A DNA stretch of 9,258 nucleotides from Spirulina sp. DLM2.Bin59 (GTDB lineage Bacteria > Cyanobacteriota > Cyanobacteriia > Cyanobacteriales > Spirulinaceae). Where the stretch lies: assembly GCA_007693875.1 (NCBI GenBank), contig RECT01000250.1:1-9258 (forward strand), read 5' to 3'. The notes beneath the pieces were generated by a model. The model searched no databases. It was not told the DNA's origin and saw nothing but the letters and a program-made list of their open reading frames with translations. Both the position numbers and the translations under genes were made by a program. Below, piece by piece: positions 7,355-9,258 of the stretch. Numbering within the stretch: the stretch's first letter is position 1; each line of letters opens with the position of its first letter.

Positions 7355-7386
7355 AAAGGTGGTTGCCGATGCAATCATCTTTTTTT
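7355..7386 (+). terminator. Intrinsic terminator of psaK
   Basis: AAAGGTGGTTGC (7355-7366) pairs with GCAATCATCTTT (7371-7382) over 12 bp, ten Watson-Crick pairs and two G-U wobbles, closing a CGAT tetraloop. The descending arm runs straight into a T7 tract (7380-7386). It lies 35 nt after the psaK stop. This is the clearest regulatory structure in the window and separates psaK from ycf39. Confidence 0.8.
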
Positions 7387-7478
7387 GCGATGGGGCAAAG
7401 AGCCATCCCACCCCGGCATCAAGGGCGCAACCATGACGCTCCGCCCCATCCTGATCGATCCCCTCTGGCTGGGATCAT
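7387..7478. other. Non-coding spacer between psaK terminator and ycf39 promoter, with inverted repeats
   Basis: No gene is supported here. Two inverted repeats are visible: GATGGGGC (7389-7396) with GCCCCATC (7443-7450), perfect over 8 bp around a 46-nt loop; and GATCCC (7457-7462) with GGGATC (7471-7476) around 8 nt, followed by ATTTT. The second could be an additional weak terminator or a site just upstream of the ycf39 promoter. An overlapping frame from 7363 has no family resemblance and runs into ycf39, so it is not called. Confidence 0.4.
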
Positions 7479-7479
7479 T

Positions 7480-7507
7480 TTGGGAAACTCCCCCTTTCTG
7501 ATAGAAT
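7480..7507 (+). promoter_or_regulatory. Candidate sigma-70-type promoter of ycf39
   Basis: TTGGGA (7480-7485, 4/6 to the -35 consensus), a 16-bp spacer, and TAGAAT (7502-7507, 5/6 to the -10 consensus). The predicted transcription start near 7514 gives a ~36-nt AT-rich leader before the ATG at 7550. It lies downstream of the psaK terminator, where a new promoter is needed. Confidence 0.45.
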
Positions 7508-7549
7508 CTTATAGAAATATTACAAACTCTTTAAGAATCTTAAAATCCT

Positions 7550-8530
7550 ATGGAGCTACTGGTTGTTGGGGGAACGGGAACCTTAGGGCGGCAAATTGTC
7601 CGGCGGGCCATTGATAGCGGTCACTCCGTCCGCTGTTTAGTGCGCAATCCCCGCAAGGCTTCCTTTTTACAGGAATGGGGGGCAAAACTGATGGAGGGAG
7701 ATCTCTGTGATCCCGAAACCCTAGCACCGGCCCTTGAGGGTGTAGAAGGGCTCATCGATGCCGCCACCACCCGTGCCACCGACTCCCTACGGATTCGGGA
7801 AGTGGATTGGGAGGGGAAAGTGGCCCTGATCCAAGCCGCCAAAGCCGCCAATATTCAACGCTATGTCTTCCTTTCCATCCTCGACGCGGAAAAATTCCCC
7901 AACGTCCCCCTGATGGAGATTAAGCATTGCACCGAATTATTCCTGGCGGAATCCGGCATCCCCTACACGATTTTACGGCCCTGTGGGTTTATGCAGGGGT
8001 TAATCGGTCAGTATGCTGTGCCAATCTTAGATAATCAATTGGTGTGGATTACCGGAGCCGGGGCGGCGATCGCCTACATGGACACCATCGACATTGCCAA
8101 AATTGCCGTCCGCGCCCTCGAAACCCCAGAGGCAGCCAACCAAACCTATCCCGTCGTCGGCCCCAGAGCCTGGGGAGCCTATGAAATCATCCGCCTCTGT
8201 GAGCGACTGGCGGGGCAAACCGCCAAAACAGCCCGGTTAGAACTCCCCATCCTGCGGCTGATTCGTCGTGTCACCCGCTTTTTCCAATGGGGGCAAAACG
8301 TCGCCGATCGCCTCACCTTTGCGGAAGTCCTAGCCAGCGATCGCCCCCTCGATGCCCCCATGGAGCCGGTTTACCAAGTCCTGGAGCTTGACCCTGCCGA
8401 CACCACCACCCTCGAAGCCTATTTGCAAGAATACTTCACCCGGATCATGGCCAAGCTCAAGGAAATCGGCTACGAAAAAGAGAAGGAGAAAAAACGCCGC
8501 AAGCAAAAGGCCAAGGCTGGGAAGAAGTGA
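7550..8530 (+). CDS. ycf39: Ycf39, photosystem II assembly factor (NmrA-like atypical SDR)
   Basis: 326 residues, close to the usual Ycf39 length. The Rossmann motif G-G-T-G-T-L-G is at residues 7-13, followed by the R-A-I-D-S-G-H-S-V-R-C-L-V-R-N-P type strand-helix and D-A-A-T-T-R-A-T-D. The classic SDR Y-x-x-x-K catalytic pair is not evident, as in atypical NmrA-like members. The stretch G-F-M-Q-G-L-I-G-Q-Y-A and the lysine-rich tail (~310-326) are typical of Ycf39/HCF244. In Synechocystis, Ycf39 joins the small Hlip proteins HliC/HliD and associates with early PSII reaction-centre intermediates, helping chlorophyll delivery to newly made D1. It acts at the cytoplasmic face of the thylakoid membrane and probably binds NAD(P)(H). 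ATG 7550 fits the family N-terminus; no strong Shine-Dalgarno is visible. The downstream neighbour is nadK, 158 bp away. Confidence 0.93.
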   Translation: MELLVVGGTGTLGRQIVRRAIDSGHSVRCLVRNPRKASFLQEWGAKLMEGDLCDPETLAPALEGVEGLIDAATTRATDSLRIREVDWEGKVALIQAAKAANIQRYVFLSILDAEKFPNVPLMEIKHCTELFLAESGIPYTILRPCGFMQGLIGQYAVPILDNQLVWITGAGAAIAYMDTIDIAKIAVRALETPEAANQTYPVVGPRAWGAYEIIRLCERLAGQTAKTARLELPILRLIRRVTRFFQWGQNVADRLTFAEVLASDRPLDAPMEPVYQVLELDPADTTTLEAYLQEYFTRIMAKLKEIGYEKEKEKKRRKQKAKAGKK

Positions 8531-8538
8531 TCATCCTG

Positions 8539-8572
8539 CCATGGGGGGGCGATCGTCCTGATTGCCCCATGG
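8539..8572. repeat. Perfect inverted repeat after ycf39 (CCATGGGG / CCCCATGG)
   Basis: CCATGGGG (8539-8546) pairs with CCCCATGG (8565-8572) over 8 bp around an 18-nt loop. It starts 8 nt after the ycf39 stop, where a terminator or mRNA 3'-end stabiliser would sit. No T-tract follows; the next 20 bases are C-rich (8573-8589). A canonical intrinsic terminator is therefore unlikely, though an RNA hairpin could still protect the 3' end or reduce read-through into nadK. Confidence 0.5.
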
Positions 8573-8624
8573 GCCCCCAGCCCGCCCCCAGAAAGTGAAG
8601 AACTTCCTGGATCCTGGGATGATC

Positions 8625-8651
8625 TTGAGAACGGCCAAAACCCGATACATT
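8625..8651 (+). promoter_or_regulatory. Weak candidate promoter of nadK
   Basis: TTGAGA (8625-8630, 5/6 to -35) is followed after 15 bp by TACATT (8646-8651, 4/6 to -10). The spacer is short and the -10 imperfect. It would give a ~30-nt leader before the GTG at 8689. nadK could equally be read from the ycf39 promoter. Confidence 0.25.
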
Positions 8652-8688
8652 GATTAAATTGCAACACCCCTATTTTCCGAAGACCACC

Positions 8689-9258
8689 GTGCCTAAAATT
8701 GGCGTTTTATTTAACGATATCAAGCCCGTTGCCTGCCGTATGGCCCAAGAGCTAGAGGAAACCCTCTCGCAGGAAGGCTACGAAGTCTGTGTCCGTTCGA
8801 GCCAAGGCGGGTTACTGGGTTATTTACAAAGTGACCAACTGCCCAACCCCACCCCGATGGATGCCCTCGTTCCCGAAGGCTTTGATCAATCCATGGCCTT
8901 TTGTATTGTTTTAGGCGGTGATGGCACGGTGTTGGCGGCCTGTCGGCAGATTGCTCCTTTAGAAATGCCGATTTTAGCGGTGAACACGGGCCACATGGGC
9001 TTTTTAACGGAAACCTATGTGAATCAACTGCCCCACGCCATTACCGAAGTTCAGGCGGGCAACTGCATGATTGAGGAGCGATCGATGCTATCGGTGCAGG
9101 TGTATCGTCAGGAAACGCTGCTGTGGCAGGCTCTCTGTTTAAATGAGATGGTGTTGCACCGGGAGCCGCTGACGAGTATGTGCCATTTTGAAATTAAAAT
9201 TGGCCACCATGCCCCCGTTGATATTGCCGCCGATGGTGTAATTTTATCCACGCCCACG
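8689..9258 (+). CDS. nadK: NAD kinase, cyanobacterial type 2-like (3' truncated by window edge)
   Basis: 190 codons are open to the right edge; a full protein would be about 305 residues. NAD kinase phosphorylates NAD+ to NADP+ with ATP in the cytoplasm, feeding the NADPH pool used by photosynthesis and carbon fixation. Motifs seen: G-G-D-G-T at about residues 74-78 (catalytic Asp in the ATP/NAD site), N-T-G-H-M-G-F-L-T-E at ~101-110, L-N-E-M-V-L-H-R at ~151-158, and A-D-G-V-I-L-S-T-P-T running off the edge just before the expected G-S-T-A-Y. The GTG at 8689 aligns with the usual M-P-K-I/V-G start; an in-frame TTG at 8650 would add 13 residues and seems less likely. There is no strong Shine-Dalgarno. 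From memory it resembles slr0400 of Synechocystis, which also follows ycf39 (slr0399). Confidence 0.93.
   Translation, partial: MPKIGVLFNDIKPVACRMAQELEETLSQEGYEVCVRSSQGGLLGYLQSDQLPNPTPMDALVPEGFDQSMAFCIVLGGDGTVLAACRQIAPLEMPILAVNTGHMGFLTETYVNQLPHAITEVQAGNCMIEERSMLSVQVYRQETLLWQALCLNEMVLHREPLTSMCHFEIKIGHHAPVDIAADGVILSTPT

Larger units (their letters stand above)
302..8344. repeat. HIP1 octamers (GCGATCGC), 14 dispersed copies
   Basis: Exact GCGATCGC starts at 302, 419, 1640, 1691, 2573, 3861, 5854, 6064, 6358, 6602, 6676, 7149, 8066 and 8337 (manual count). All lie inside genes. The spread is uneven: five fall in the 1.5-kb nnr gene but only four in the 4.1-kb kinase gene, none of them in the kinase's N-terminal ~1.4 kb (3869-5257). 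HIP1 is a cyanobacterial genome signature, not a mobile element. Confidence 0.85.

Noticed and set aside
7363..7614. An 83-codon frame between psaK and ycf39
   Set aside because: It overlaps the terminator, the promoter candidate and the first 65 bases of ycf39, and its product has low-complexity, shadow-frame composition.
1..9258. Mobile elements, CRISPR arrays, tRNA genes, toxin-antitoxin or defence genes
   Set aside because: I looked for transposase-like products, regular spaced repeats, cloverleaf-like sequences and small two-gene modules in all gaps and saw none; every gap is 250 bp or shorter.

Overview
This window reads as ordinary chromosome of a cyanobacterium. It carries psaK (a photosystem I subunit), ycf39 (a photosystem II assembly factor) and a cyanobacterial-type NAD kinase. 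The octamer GCGATCGC (HIP1), typical of many cyanobacterial genomes, occurs at least 14 times by my manual count, where random sequence of this length would give well under one. No IS element, phage gene, CRISPR array, tRNA or rRNA was seen.

Layout from left to right. (1) The 3' end of a Ski2/HelY-like RNA helicase gene on the + strand, cut by the left edge and ending at 1032. (2) A short convergent gap with degenerate GGAAGTA repeats. (3) A 1380-residue membrane hybrid histidine kinase on the - strand, 5257 to 1115. It has a multi-TM module, a probable extracytoplasmic sensor, HAMP, PAS, HisKA/HATPase, two receivers (the first lacks its phospho-acceptor aspartate) and an Hpt domain. (4) An AT-rich divergent promoter region, 5258-5418. 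(5) nnr (NAD(P)HX epimerase/dehydratase), psaK, ycf39 and the first two thirds of nadK, all on the + strand. These are probably not one operon: psaK has a convincing intrinsic terminator at 7355-7386, and psaK and ycf39 have candidate promoters of their own.

Functional theme. The right half joins nicotinamide cofactor upkeep (nnr repairs hydrated NAD(P)H, nadK makes NADP+) with photosystem biogenesis (psaK for PSI, ycf39 for PSII). The ycf39-nadK order matches the slr0399-slr0400 neighbourhood that I recall from Synechocystis PCC 6803. The kinase looks like an orphan: no response-regulator gene accompanies it here, so its input signal and output target cannot be read from this window.

I did not find a clearly new biological system. 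The best second-look items are the pseudo-receiver and double-sensor layout of the kinase, and a 10-bp-period direct repeat with an HLR1-like half-site upstream of psaK.
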